DNA from: Cryptomeria japonica
Lineage: Eukaryota; Streptophyta; Pinopsida; Cupressales; Cupressaceae
DNA length: 64,000 bases
NCBI RefSeq assembly: GCF_030272615.1
Contig: NC_081409.1
Span: 654,506,468-654,570,467, forward strand
Direction of reading: 5' to 3'
Part shown: positions 1-11,146 of the stretch, one piece after another
How positions within the stretch are numbered: position 1 is the first letter of the stretch
Layout: every line of letters begins with the position of its first letter
Notes under the pieces: model-generated
The model's input: the letters and a program-made list of their open reading frames with translations, nothing else
What the model was told of the DNA's origin: nothing
Database searches by the model: none
Program-made: the position numbers and the translations under genes

Positions 1-363
1 ACTTGCCTGCATATTTTTTACGTCGATGCACACTCCACTAGCCTGTGAAATACCTCCACCTAACATCCAGCTGTCATGTTTGTCAACATCCACCTTTACT
101 TGGGTTCCTATGTCAGTTTGACATACTTTGTTGACCAAGGTTGATTAGCGGTTTAGTTTATGTTATCGGTATGACCATCAACCATCCCCTCTATTCTATT
201 TACCGATTGTTGTTCCTTCATAACAACCAAATAATATTCAATCTATCTTTCCAGATCTTATAGTTATCCTTGTTGAATTTCAAACCCTCTTTCTTCATCA
301 TCTTGTCTTCCTCATAATCTTTTCCTCAAGTGGTTAAGCTTTTTTGCACATGGAGGACCACAA
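1..363 (-). mobile_element. Internal 5' part of a minus-strand Copia-like element
   Basis: This lies downstream (on the minus strand) of the primer-binding site at 364-374 and the LTR beginning at 377, so it should be the first part of that element's internal region, which runs out of the window on the left. No convincing Gag or Pol peptide can be read here. The same sequence, diverged, is at 36541-36903. Confidence 0.5.
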
Positions 364-374
364 CTCTGATACCA
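364..374 (-). other. Primer-binding site like tRNA-iMet (minus strand)
   Basis: The minus strand reads TGGTATCAGAG, the start of the usual plant initiator-Met primer-binding site of Copia elements. It sits two to three bases from the LTR end (TGTTAATCC on the plus strand). The right-copy version at 36904-36914 has decayed. Confidence 0.75.
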
Positions 375-376
375 AT

Positions 377-1935
377 TGTTAATCCTATAAGGATCTAATT
401 AATACTGAGAGGTGCAGTGAATCTGTATTAAGACAATCTATAAACTCAAATAAAAAACCATTTACAACTGATCTAAAATCAGTGAATCTATCCCTTTAGC
501 TGATCGCATACACTTGTTACTCACTTATGAAATCTTATTAATCAGAATATTCACCAACTAGATATCTGATCAACACATACTCATACTGACTTATTATTAG
601 ATCATAATACTTCATCTATCAGTTCATTATCATTACCGATAACCACTTTCAGATCTTTGATAAAAAGAAGGAAACTTATCATAAATGGTAATCAGAAATA
701 ATACATGAAAACATAAACACTATGAAAAGACATTCCACACATGAATGCCAAGATTTTGGCGTGGAAACCCAAATGGGAAAAACCACGATGGGGATTGGTA
801 CCCACAATAATTTTTACTCTTTGGAAGTACACCCTATTAGGAGCTTAGCCCTATTAAGAGCTTACAATATGCCCAATTAGGAGTTGACCCTGTTAGGAGT
901 CACCTGGTTAAGTGATTTACCTATCACTCTAGCTAGGAGCTTAATGATCTATTAGGATCAACCTGGTTAGAGGATTTAAACACTCTTTTGTGAGCTGTCA
1001 TTTTAGGGGACTTAGATGGAAAATACCTGTTAGGACCTACCCGATTAAGGGATTTATGCTATTGTAATTATTTGATAACAATAGTGAAAAATGATCTGTT
1101 ACTTTGCACTTTCAACTTGCTAGATCAGATCTAATTATGCTTCACAATCTGCAACATTCAAACAGATCTCTATCTTCTTTTGGATGGCTTAACTCATTCT
1201 CCTAATGCCATGAACACATGAAACATCAGTTGTGTCGCCATAAATATCCATCTCAACTAGGTCAGCCACAAAACCCTAATTACATCTTGAATTTACAATA
1301 CATATCATAAGAGATCATCACAGATTATTATATAGATCATTTCAACAAATTATAATGCAATATCAATTGTTGGTTGATCGTAACCCATCATGTAAATTTG
1401 ATCTATATCCTTAAAATATTCTATTAAGTGTTTCACATATTCCCAAGAAATTCTTCCTTGAATCTCATCAAAACAAGAATTAAATCTTTCATGCGGTTTG
1501 TTCCATGTTACCAACTTCATGTAGACTCTTCATTGATCACCGTCATAAAAAACAATTATTACTGGTTGAGTGAATTCATCACTGGTCCTAAAACCCTACT
1601 AAAACCTTAGCATAACACGATCAGAAATTCAAAACATGCCTTCTGGTAAACCACAAGTGTCCAACCATCACCGTTTTACTAATTCCATCAAAATATTTTC
1701 TTTTATCGATTGAAGTCCTAATTCTCTGTCATGTTGGTAAACCCTAACATACTTACAAATTCTAAATCCAATAGACAAAAATACTTATCCAACAAGTCGG
1801 ACATGAAAATTCATATGTAACCGTCATCAAACATTAATTGACATAGGTTGCCATCAATGATAACACAAATAACTGATCATGTTCTCTTCCTCTACTGGTA
1901 CTATCATCAACTCATTTGCATCAGTTATACAAACA
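377..1935 (-). mobile_element. Copia-type LTR, left copy
   Basis: One LTR of a minus-strand element. Its inner end (plus strand TGTTAATCC at 377) is fixed by the adjacent primer-binding site. About 50 bases in, the minus strand shows a C-rich GATTCACC..CTCTCAGTA-type box also found near the inner LTR end of the 4309-12276 element. The outer end is tentative: 1935 is chosen because a CA dinucleotide there (ATACAAACA) would give TGTTTG at the LTR start. The interior has several GGAGTT/TTAGGAG-like short repeats (about 820-1040) and no coding sequence. No target duplication can be tested because the other LTR is outside the window. Confidence 0.6.
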
Positions 1936-2164
1936 ATTAGGGTTTATGATTTAATGATTTATTAGAGGAATAAAATAAAAAGGGGCACACTTAGGGTAAA
2001 GGGCCCAATTTAATGATCTATGAAGTGATGAAATATGACTTTAGGTTTAATTAAATTAATTAATTAAATTCTTAAAGAGAAATTATAATGCAAGATCGAA
2101 ACACACTAAGGTGCGTGTTAAGCTAAGCGTTGAATTGCACAACCCTAGCAATGGTGTACAATTT

Positions 2165-2925
2165 ATGAAGCTACAATAATTGCTAAGAAGTTAAGTGGTG
2201 TATTGAAGAATAACCACATATACATCATGCATCTGGTGATGTAAGTCCTAGGTCTGGAGTTTTTACTGACCCGTAAAAGGCACACGGTATAGCTCTAACA
2301 TCCCATCTCTTTTCCTGGCCATGTTCTTATATGTGAGGGTTTCTAGGGAATGGGCAAATAAGCTCACCCAGATGTTGTTTGAGAATAAGTATCTAAAGGG
2401 AATTGATGTTGCGCTTGACAATATGGATGGGGCACCTGGGGCACTCATCATTCCCCTACCAGACAACTAATACTGTGGGGGACCCCAGGTGGTAAAACAC
2501 CCAATTGTGTATACTGAACAATTGGAGTTGCTATAGGGTCGATGGGATAACATAAGCATGAATGTCAATTTTCTCCTTTATTTGGCCAAAATCAAGGAAC
2601 CCGAATGGAATGATTGGCACTGGGACTATCTAACCGGTGAAGGGTTTCTTAAAAAATCTGAAATCGACAAACAAGATGCTAAGGAGATTGTTGGACAACT
2701 AGAGCCAAGGAGTGGAGAAGAGTGGATTTTTCAAGATTGGCAGGACGTAAGGGATTTTGTAAGAGGGGAAGCCCATGCCAACTATGGATAGGATTGTCAT
2801 GTCATCCTCCTTGCCAATGAAGTCAGGGCCAGAATCATCTAGGTAGAATGAGACGTTGTGAATGCAACAATACCAAGGCGCCGACGAGCCCAAACTGCTT
2901 GAAGAATGGGGCACTAAACCACTAT
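2165..2925 (+). pseudogene. Relic of unknown protein, left copy
   Basis: A decayed plus-strand coding stretch matching 38695-39400. Recognisable pieces are NNHIYIMHL, LGLEFLL and REWANKLTQM-like sequence in shifted frames, then a cleaner open part at 2558-2791 that starts MNVNFLLYLAKIKEPEWNDW and ends near GEAHANYG. The peptide matches no family I can name. It has at least one frameshift (around 2290) and several stops; the right copy is better preserved. The product may be a domain of a mobile-element protein, because all neighbours are repeats, but this is inference. Confidence 0.55.
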
Positions 2926-4303
2926 CTATGTTTGATCTAGTTGTACATTTTTATTTGTTATTGGTAGACTAGTACTCAGTTAGATTACTTTTGTGTTATA
3001 AACTATAATTTAGCCTTAGGGGTCTTTTTATAAAAGAGGTTTTGGAAATAGTCCTTTGTATATTGTGACTCTTGAAAAGAATGCACGAACTGGAATATAT
3101 TAATATAAAATAATTATTTTTATGTATTCACATGTTTTGTTATAAGGGCATTCTTATAATTTTAGTTATGTATTTTGTGGTTATCTATTTCAATTATGAA
3201 TATTTAAATCTCCTCAATGCGACAAAACATTTAAGCATTCTATATTGCTATAAAGAGTTCATCATTATTCAACAGCACTATAGTAAAGTAGCCATTAGGC
3301 CTTAGCCCATCATGATTAGAATCTAGCATTCATGGAAAGTGGTTATTATTAGAATGTTATCATCAACGTTATCTAATGATTTGTAAGCATTCTATGTTGC
3401 TATAAAGAATTCATCATTATTCATCGACACTATAGTAAAGTAGGCATTGGGCCTTGGACCATCCTGATTAGAATCTAGTATTCATGGCAAGTGGCCATTA
3501 ATAGAATGTAATCATCACAATTATCTAATGACATATAAGAATTCTATATTTCTATAAAGAGTTCATTGTTATTCATCAATAGTAAAGAGTTGTTTTTTTC
3601 TGCACATTTGTTAATTTTCATTTAATAAATACATGTAAACAAGAGACTAACAATATATGTACTCAAACATAACTCAAGTATTTTCATCAAATTTGAAATA
3701 AGGACAGGCAAAATGAGATACAAAAACTAACTGCAACACCTTGACTTTATCAAGATCAGTGCGTTACTCTATTGGGACTTGAATTCATGAAATACAATGT
3801 ATTGTGACTAAATTTGACAAATATCTTGTAGATCTAAGCAAATATATCCTTACAGCATATCCGAAATGTTTAAGAAATTTAATTGAATCCTTTAATCAAA
3901 GAATAAACATAAACTACATACAACACAACAATGCAAAGAATGAAACAAATCCTTGATTAAACTCCATTCAAAAGATAATAGAATCACATAATGGAGAGAA
4001 AAAAACTTGAATTATATTTCATTGTTTCAAAATTTATCTTCCATAATACAAAATATATGTCAATTCTTCAAATTCTGCAAGAAATTTGATACAAATCTCA
4101 TTATAATTTCTCTGCAAATTGACATTATAGCTTTCTCATTCACCTAGACATGTTATTGGATCCTAGACTCAGAGTTCTAAACATATGACTCAGACTAGAG
4201 ACTTCAAAATCGAGACTATTGAACCTTGTCTCGTGGCCTTCAATTACCTTGAGACTACTCCTGGTGGTCCTTGTGTGATGTATCCCATCAGGTCCAAAAA
4301 GTG
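2926..4303. other. Non-coding stretch with tandem repeat
   Basis: No coding sequence is visible. It holds the 152-bp tandem repeat (3233-3590) and AT-rich DNA up to the insertion site of the 4309-12276 element. It matches 39400-40867. Confidence 0.6.
3233..3590. repeat. 152-bp tandem repeat, 2.3 units, left copy
   Basis: Units start at 3233, 3385 and 3537 with AAGCATTCTAT or a close variant, followed by a CTATAAAGAGTTCATCATTATTC-like segment. The spacing is exactly 152 bases twice. The third unit is partial and ends near 3590. The same array is at 39794-40145. Confidence 0.85.
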
Positions 4304-4308
4304 GGTTA

Positions 4309-5459
4309 TGTTACTACTTATCAAGTTGCCATTAGTTTTTTATATTCAAAGTCATACTATATATTCTAGTCGGTTAGCACTACCGAATCATGCAGTTGGT
4401 ATAAACAGAGAAGTCAGTATGCACAGTCTAGTCGGTTACAAAAGAAAGCAGTCATAGAATGCAGTATACACCAAGTTGTCTATCGAGTATCTTTTTATGG
4501 CTATCGAGTAGTAAAGTTAACACATCAAGTTGATATTCACCAAGTGAAATGTGTTACTAGATACATTGAACTTGGACATGCATATGAAAACGTGTTACAA
4601 GATCGAGGCACATCTAACTGTTATTACATTGGAAATTGTACTAGAAGATTGTGTATGATTGCGAGGTCAATCTAACCAATGAAATATTTTGTTTAGTTAT
4701 TCATTCGAGGAATCTTGTTTGTAAGATCGAAGCAATGAATTAGATCTCCGTTTTAAGAGATCTATATATACAACATTATTGAAGTGTATGTATGCATGAA
4801 GGAAGACTGTTACAGAGACACAGAGGTCACCAAGAAGGTTTTCCAGAGAATAGTCAAAGAATAGAATAAACAGAAGGGTTTATCAAGTTATTATATGGGT
4901 TATCGCGGTATGCTATAAGCAAGGTAATCTTATCTTGAGCACATAGAATCTGCTATAACATTTCAGATGTAAAGTTGCAAATGTTTGTAATGATTTTATT
5001 GTAATATTGTGAAGTTGAAAGAGAAACCTTTAATAGGGTAAAAGACTCTAACCAAGTCTATAAATTGTAAAGCCTCTAACCAAGTGCAGCATTTAGAATA
5101 AATGTTGTAAAATCCTTTAGCAAGGTAGATCTAACAGATCTTGTTACTCCTAATAGGGTAAGCTATCAGAAATAGCTAAATGTAGCTCTAACCGAGCATT
5201 CTTTATTATTGTAGTAGTGAAGTTGTGGGTGCAATCTGCACCATAGTTTTTCCCTCTAACCAAGAGTTTATGTGTAACCAAAATATATGTGTTATGGAGT
5301 GAATCATGTATGATTGTTATCTGTTTGTTTTAACTTTATTTTATGTTACTGCACTATTCTGTTTATGCATAACAGTAAGGTTATTATTCAAGAAAGGTTT
5401 TGGAGTACTGATTCACCCCTCCCCTCTCAGTACATTAGCTTTCCATATTGGGCCTAACA
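4309..5459 (+). repeat. 5' LTR of the 4309-12276 element
   Basis: It begins TGTTACTACTTATC and ends GGGCCTAACA. A C-rich box (about 5410-5435, GATTCACCCCTCCCC then TCTCAGTAC) lies about 35 bases before the end. Compared with the 3' LTR it carries a small extra segment near 4890. In the first ~180 bases I count about 20 differences from the 3' LTR, all transitions. Confidence 0.93.
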
Positions 5460-5460
5460 A

Positions 5461-5472
5461 TTTGTATCAGAG
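5461..5472 (+). other. Primer-binding site like tRNA-iMet
   Basis: TTTGTATCAGAGC lies one base after the LTR end; the standard plant site is TGGTATCAGAGC, so there is one mismatch at the second or third base. Confidence 0.85.
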
Positions 5473-5569
5473 CTTGAATCTTGGAAAAGAGTTTAACTAC
5501 CTAAAGAGAAATATCTTATCAATAGAAGGCTATAAACAATCTCAGAGGATTGTGTATCTGCAAGAAGAG

Positions 5570-6874
5570 ATGGATCATGCAAATCAAGTGATTGTAGACA
5601 TGCAAAGGCAAATGCAAAAATCTCTGAAATTAAGAAGAAGATTATCTGATGAGTTGCAGGATTCTCAAGAGTTAGTGGAACAAATTGAGACATCATTTGA
5701 GAATAGTATATCTAAAGAGACTGAAGAAATGATTGGAGTATTGAAAGAAAATATCAAAGCATTGACTGATCAACTAAAAGCAATGAAAAGAGAACATGAA
5801 CATTTCAGTACACAGATGATTGAAAATCTAGATGCATTGAGGACAGCAGAGGATAAAGAAAGAGATCTACAAAGAGAAAAACAACAACTTGAAGTCTTAG
5901 TATCTGATAAGAATGATGAAATCATAAGGTTAATCGGGATTCAACAAAATATGACAGATCAACTAGGTTATGCACATCATGAAGCAATTCTAAAGAATGA
6001 TGAAAATCAACCATTAAAACTTGAAGTATCAAGGTTGACTGATGAACTTGAAATAGAGAAGAAATCCAAAGAAACATTGAAGAAGAGTTATGATGCATCA
6101 AAGATGTTGGATGAGCAACTGAATACAATAAGACCCAACAAAGATGCAAGACTCAGTTACAAAGGAAAAGAATCAACCGAGAAAGGAATTCATACTACCG
6201 AGAGAGGAGAATAATCAAAGCAAGCTCGAAACAGGAATAACATCAAAAGGAAGAAGCCTATTTGCTACTACTGTGGAAATCAAGGTCATACTGCCAACAT
6301 ATGCCAGATTAGAAAAGGTAAGCAACTGAATATCACTAAGTCCAATGGATATTGTTACAATTGCAATAAATATGGTCACACATCTAATCAATGTAGGACA
6401 AAGTCTGTTAACAACTATCAGAAGGCAAAATTCAAAGGGTTTTGTAGATACTGCAATAGATATGGACATAGTACCGAGAAGTGCTAGTCTAAGCAAAAGA
6501 ACTACATGCGGTGTCCACACCGAGCAAACACTAGAGGTTACTGAACTCACATAGATCCTTACCGACAATATGCAGTATTACCATAGGATTACAATACAAG
6601 GATATGGTTTGAATGTTGTGGAAGATATGGACATATTAGTGCCAATTGTTTTATAAGGTTTGGAATGAACAACCGAAGATCATGGAGAAATCCTGGTATG
6701 GCATGTTTTCATTGTCACAAAGCTGGACATTTAGCTAGAGATTGTAGAGATCAACCCAGAAGAGACACTGAAGAGATAAAAGAAAAATTTAAGATGATTT
6801 GGAAAAGGAAGGAAATCATGTTAGATGAAGAAAGCACCTTACCTACCGAGTTAGGTGCACCTATTCCAAATTAA
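5570..6874 (+). pseudogene. Gag-like relic: coiled coil plus five zinc knuckles
   Basis: One reading frame runs from the first internal in-frame ATG (5570) to a TAA at 6872-6874, about 434 codons, broken by four in-frame stops (6212 TAA, 6485 TAG, 6542 TGA, 6584 TAG) but with no frameshift. Each stop is one C-to-T change from CAA, CAG or CGA. The frame is also open upstream through the primer site into the LTR. Residues 1-210 are a charged coiled coil (heptad-like E/K/L). Then come CX2CX4HX4C knuckles at 6263-6304, 6353-6394, 6443-6484, a degenerate one at 6608-6649 (first Cys lost), and CFHCHKAGHLARDC at 6704-6745. Gag packages element RNA. The usual Copia Gag core domain before the knuckles is not recognisable. 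Confidence 0.85.
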
Positions 6875-7419
6875 TTAGAAAAGGTATGAAGGGACTGCAT
6901 TCTCTAAAGGTTAAATCATAACAGTTCCTATTCTATTATGTACAAAATTCAAAATCTGCATAGTTAAGATGCATTAGTAAGTTTGAAATTCTATCAAAAG
7001 TACTTTATAGGAAACCTGTCAAGTCAGTGTATACAGGAAGCCTGTCAAGTCGGTAAATGAAGGAAATTTGGTTACTCGGTTAAAACAAAAAAAAGGAGTA
7101 AATCGGTTAAAGGTGAACCAAGTGCATTTAATGTTTTGACCTAACTCACATGGAGCCCAATAAGGTATTTTGTGTACTTAAAGGTATTTTCGCGGTCATT
7201 TTCATTCACCAAGTTTTCAAGAGAGTAGAGCAGAGAAAATCAAGGCGATCAAACTTCATTCAGAGCGAATTTCAAGGTATTTACATCAAATCTCATCACA
7301 CTGTTAAGCTGGTTTCTGATCTTGTCAAATTGCTATTATCTACCGAGTGTGAAGTGTCAGTCGTTTGTAAACCATCAAACCCTAAGGATAGTTTGCTAAG
7401 TTTTTACCTAAAATCTACA
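6875..7419. other. Spacer between gag relic and second ORF
   Basis: No protease motif or other coding signal is visible. A short direct repeat (AAACCTGTCAAGTCAG and GAAGCCTGTCAAGTCGG) occurs around 7011-7050. The frame is open from 7150, but homology-free low-complexity content suggests the real start is the ATG at 7420. Confidence 0.5.
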
Positions 7420-10400
7420 ATGGCACCCAAGATCCAAGACCCCGTAGTTGTCAAGAATGTGGAGAAGCCCTCGTTGAAGTACTCTTTGACTCCTAAAGTT
7501 GCCTTTGAACTAGATGACAAAACTGCATTTCCACTCATCCCGGATCAAGTCTTGTTAGTCGAAGATGTTAGATTCTTCACCAAATGTCATGTTGAAGAAC
7601 TTAGTCATGTTGAGATTAGTGACACATATAATGAACTTTGTATCGATGACAAAATGGATAGCAAGTACGCGCATATCAAAATCAAGGGATTAACTGAAGC
7701 CCTAGCCTATCCCCGTGTGTTAAAACCCTAGTGGGTTAAGTTTGTTTTAAGTAGAGTTCATGATGATTTTATGTGGCTAGAGGAGAAACCATTCAAAATC
7801 ACCAAGGAAATCATTCATGTGATCACCGGGTATCCTATCTATGATCATGCACGAGCACAGAAAATGATATCACAAAAGGAGTTGATCAGTCTAACTGGAG
7901 TAGAATCTGATTATCGAGGACTGAAATTGAACAATGTTACTGATGTAGAACTGAAGTTTGCAATTAGAGTAATTGGTTACTATTTCTTCCAATCAGCAAG
8001 GGAAAATAGTGTACCATGTGCTACAGTTGACTTATCCTATAAAATAGTGAAAAAGGGAATGAAAGTAGATTTATGTGAAGTGCTACTGAAGAACTTGTTT
8101 GAGAACCTAAACATAATAAGGAAGCCAAAGAAGAACAACTCAGCAAACACACTGAAGTTTGGTTCACTTCTTGTATGCATGTTTTTCTACTTTGAGAAGT
8201 TCTTTCCCTTAGTTGGTAAAGTATTTTGGGAGCTATACCAACCTATCACCCATCAAATCAATGATTTTATCAAGAAGTTGGGAGATAATTTTAATGATAT
8301 CATGGATGACTATTTCAGCAAATTTCAAGAGAAGATGCACAATAGGTACCGGATTCCACCACAGCTGGTAGAGAAATATAAGGATGATATATGTTTTGAG
8401 GTAGACACCAATTACTGTTATGTGAATGTTGTTGAACCAAGGACTCAATCTTTTCCACCAATGGGTTATGAGATTGACTATGATATCACACAACAACAAA
8501 TTGATGCCTATCTTTCATTGCCAAGGCATGCTACCAAACTAAGATATGGCACTTATGAAGAGGTGAAAGAAAAAGTAAAAATGAGCATTGTAGTACCCAA
8601 GGCTACAAGGCTACAAAGATGATAAAGGTTTTATCTGAGAAATTTGGAGAAGAATCCTCCTCTACACCTGTCAAAGGCACTCTTGCCATTACCGAAGAGG
8701 AATTAGAAGCTCAAGAGGCAGCAATAACATTAAGTACCAAGTTGCCTAAGGGTAAAGTTTTGAAAAGAAAGAAACATGACATTTCAAAGGCCCTATAGAC
8801 TCCACCAACAAAGAGACCTAACACTAGAGCATCAGCTGCATCACCGAGTAAGAAACAAAAGAGTGTTACTGCACCCAAGGTAACCAAGACCTACAAGAAA
8901 TCTACTCGGGGACTCATTTTGGCAAAAGAGTCTAGTGATACAGAATCCGATGATGCAAACAAATTTCAGATTGTAAAAAGCAAGAAGGTAAATATTCATA
9001 GTGTTGAAAAATTTTGTACCAATCTTAAGGAATATGGTGGATTTGCAGGATTTAGATATGTCAAGTATGAGACTAGAAATAATGATGAGAAGTGACAAAT
9101 TGAAGAAGTTGTCATCTGCACACTTCTAAAGTTTCGGCTAGCTCCATTAGAACTAGTAAAGTCACTTCTGAGTGAATTATACTTACATATTGATAACAGA
9201 TGGAAATATGCAATGGACTCAGAGAAACAAATAAGAGAAAGAAGTCCAGTCCATCTATTTCCTGATATGTCTGTAGCAGAAATTAAAGAACATTTGACAA
9301 CATACAATTCTAAATTTCTTGTCAAACAAAGAGCCTTAAAATTGATGAATGGGCTATATATTGATTTAGAAAATGAGACAAAAGGCAAGTGGCAGGAAAT
9401 ATTCAAACTAAAGGATGTCGCTGAAAAATCTCAAGTTGAAATTGTTGATGATATCGAGCAAGATCCTGATGTCACCGAGCAACGTCCTGATGCTACCAAG
9501 CAAGACCCGACTGACACTATTCAAATTGATGAAGATGTCATGGATGCAGAAGCACCAGAGCAAGAAATGATAGAAGGCACTACCTATGCGAAACTTGTAT
9601 CTAGTGAATCTATCTTAGAACAAGTTCAGGCTTATCCACTAGTCAAGCCACCTGTCTCTACCAAAGCTCCTAAGGATACAGAACAAGGTACCAAAGGTCA
9701 CAAGTCTGAAGCAACAGAAGATACAACTAAAGATCAGACATCTCAAGCACCGTCAAGCACTGAAAATGTTACAATTGAGACCCCTAGTACTGAGACACCC
9801 AAGGACACCACAACAACTATAGGAACCGACCAAAGTATTGCATCTATCGAGCAACCTTCCAAGGGTCAGCAAGCCTCACAAGCACTTGTCTTAGTACAAC
9901 TGACCAAAGGTAAAGAGAAGAAGGTGAGGAAGCATAGTTTCAAAGTTGATTTAATTAAACCAATAGTGTTTCCCAGCGTGGATATCTCAAAATTAAAAGG
10001 GAAAGCACTTATTGATTTTGGTGAACTATGCAAAGCAAAGGCCGAACAAGAAAAACAATTGGCCATTCAAAAGAAGAATAAAGTACTACACAAGGTAAAG
10101 ACACTACTAACAAATATGCTACCTTCAGCAATAGTGTCAACCGGTGTAGCCATCCACATTCAACTGGATGAACTCCTTACTCAAATAGAAACATCTGGAG
10201 TTGATGCATCTGAGTACTTGAGCAAGCTAAAAGATAAAGAGCTTACTGCAAAGATGATAGAAGAGGTACAGAAAGCTCTCATAGGGAAAGTAAAGCTTGT
10301 CAAATTCATTGCTGAGTTGTCCCCTCAACTCAAGCATATTCTTTATTTATTTCAGAAACTTTGTACATTTTCCTTATTCATTAAAGATATCAAGAATAAA

Positions 10401-10796
10401 ACTAATGCAATTGAGAAAGAGATCACTGATCTCTCAACTAAGTTGACTAGCGAGCCTAATTCAGTTCAGAATTTTTATACTAAGCTTCAACAGCTCATGG
10501 CTCAATAGTTAGAACTCAGAAATGAAGAGCATAAGATCAGGATGGATATAATGACCCTCCAAACATTATTCCTTCCTCATCTCTCATCAGTTCAAGAGCA
10601 GATTAACCAATCTACATGCCTATCTACTATACAAGAGGGAATCACTCTTAATGGCTTAATATCACTATTGGCTGATATTCAAGCACAAAATTCTTTAATG
10701 GAAAGTGTAAAGGATGCACTCTCAGTCGCACTCACCGATGCCCGGAACAAGTATAAATCTATTTCTAATCAGTTACCGCCCCTAGATGGAAATTAA
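7420..10796 (+). pseudogene. Second ORF of the LTR element, unknown protein
   Basis: About 1,125 codons from ATG 7420 (MAPKIQDP) to TAA 10796. It reads through a TAG at 7729, shifts frame once near 8610, then keeps one frame with stops at 8796 (TAG), 9093 (TGA) and 10506 (TAG). Three of the four are a single C-to-T step from CAG or CGA. Residues ~1-400 look globular (WLEEKPFKITKEIIHVITGY, then an F/Y-rich core KFGSLLVCMFFYFEKFFP). A basic linker (KRKKHD...KRPNTRAS, SKKQKSV) resembles a nuclear-localisation stretch. A T/P/E/Q-rich low-complexity part spans about 9440-9860, and the C-terminal ~300 residues are helical. No Pol motif is present and I do not recognise the family. Confidence 0.75.
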
Positions 10797-11134
10797 GTTT
10801 TTGATGTTTGTCAAAAAAGGGGAGTAATACTACATAAGTGGAGTAATATACTATATTTGGAGAGTGATACAGTTTTGGTAATACAGTTTTGAGTATTGTA
10901 TACAGGGGAGTATACCAAGCAAAGCATGCAGAGAAAGCAGAGCACACAAGCAAAGAATAGAACCAAGCATGCAAAATCTAAGTTATATACAAAATAATGA
11001 TAAGGGGAGTATATCTGCATATACTATTTCATTGACTATTGAATATATTTTCAAGTGTAGTGATTCTACAAATTATATAGATTGTTGAGTTATGACTTTG
11101 AAAGTAGTTTTTGTCAAACATCTCAACTAATGTC
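10797..11134. other. 3' untranslated part of the LTR element
   Basis: Non-coding, with repeated GGAGTATA/GGAGTAATAC-like purine-rich phrases (10820-11010) leading to the polypurine tract. Confidence 0.5.
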
Positions 11135-11145
11135 AAAAGGGGAGA
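11135..11145 (+). other. Polypurine tract
   Basis: AAAAGGGGAGA lies directly before the 3' LTR (TGTTAC at 11147), the expected plus-strand priming site. Confidence 0.85.
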
Positions 11146-11146
11146 T

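Noticed and set aside
5306-5569. Upstream start of the gag frame at the ATG in the LTR (MYDCYLFVL)
   Set aside because: The same hydrophobic open frame is in the 3' LTR (12123), and the frame crosses the primer-binding site, so this part is LTR sequence and not a signal peptide of a protein.
6215-6568. Minus-strand open frame opposite the zinc knuckles
   Set aside because: It is antisense to the knuckle array, whose motif spacing proves the plus-strand frame.
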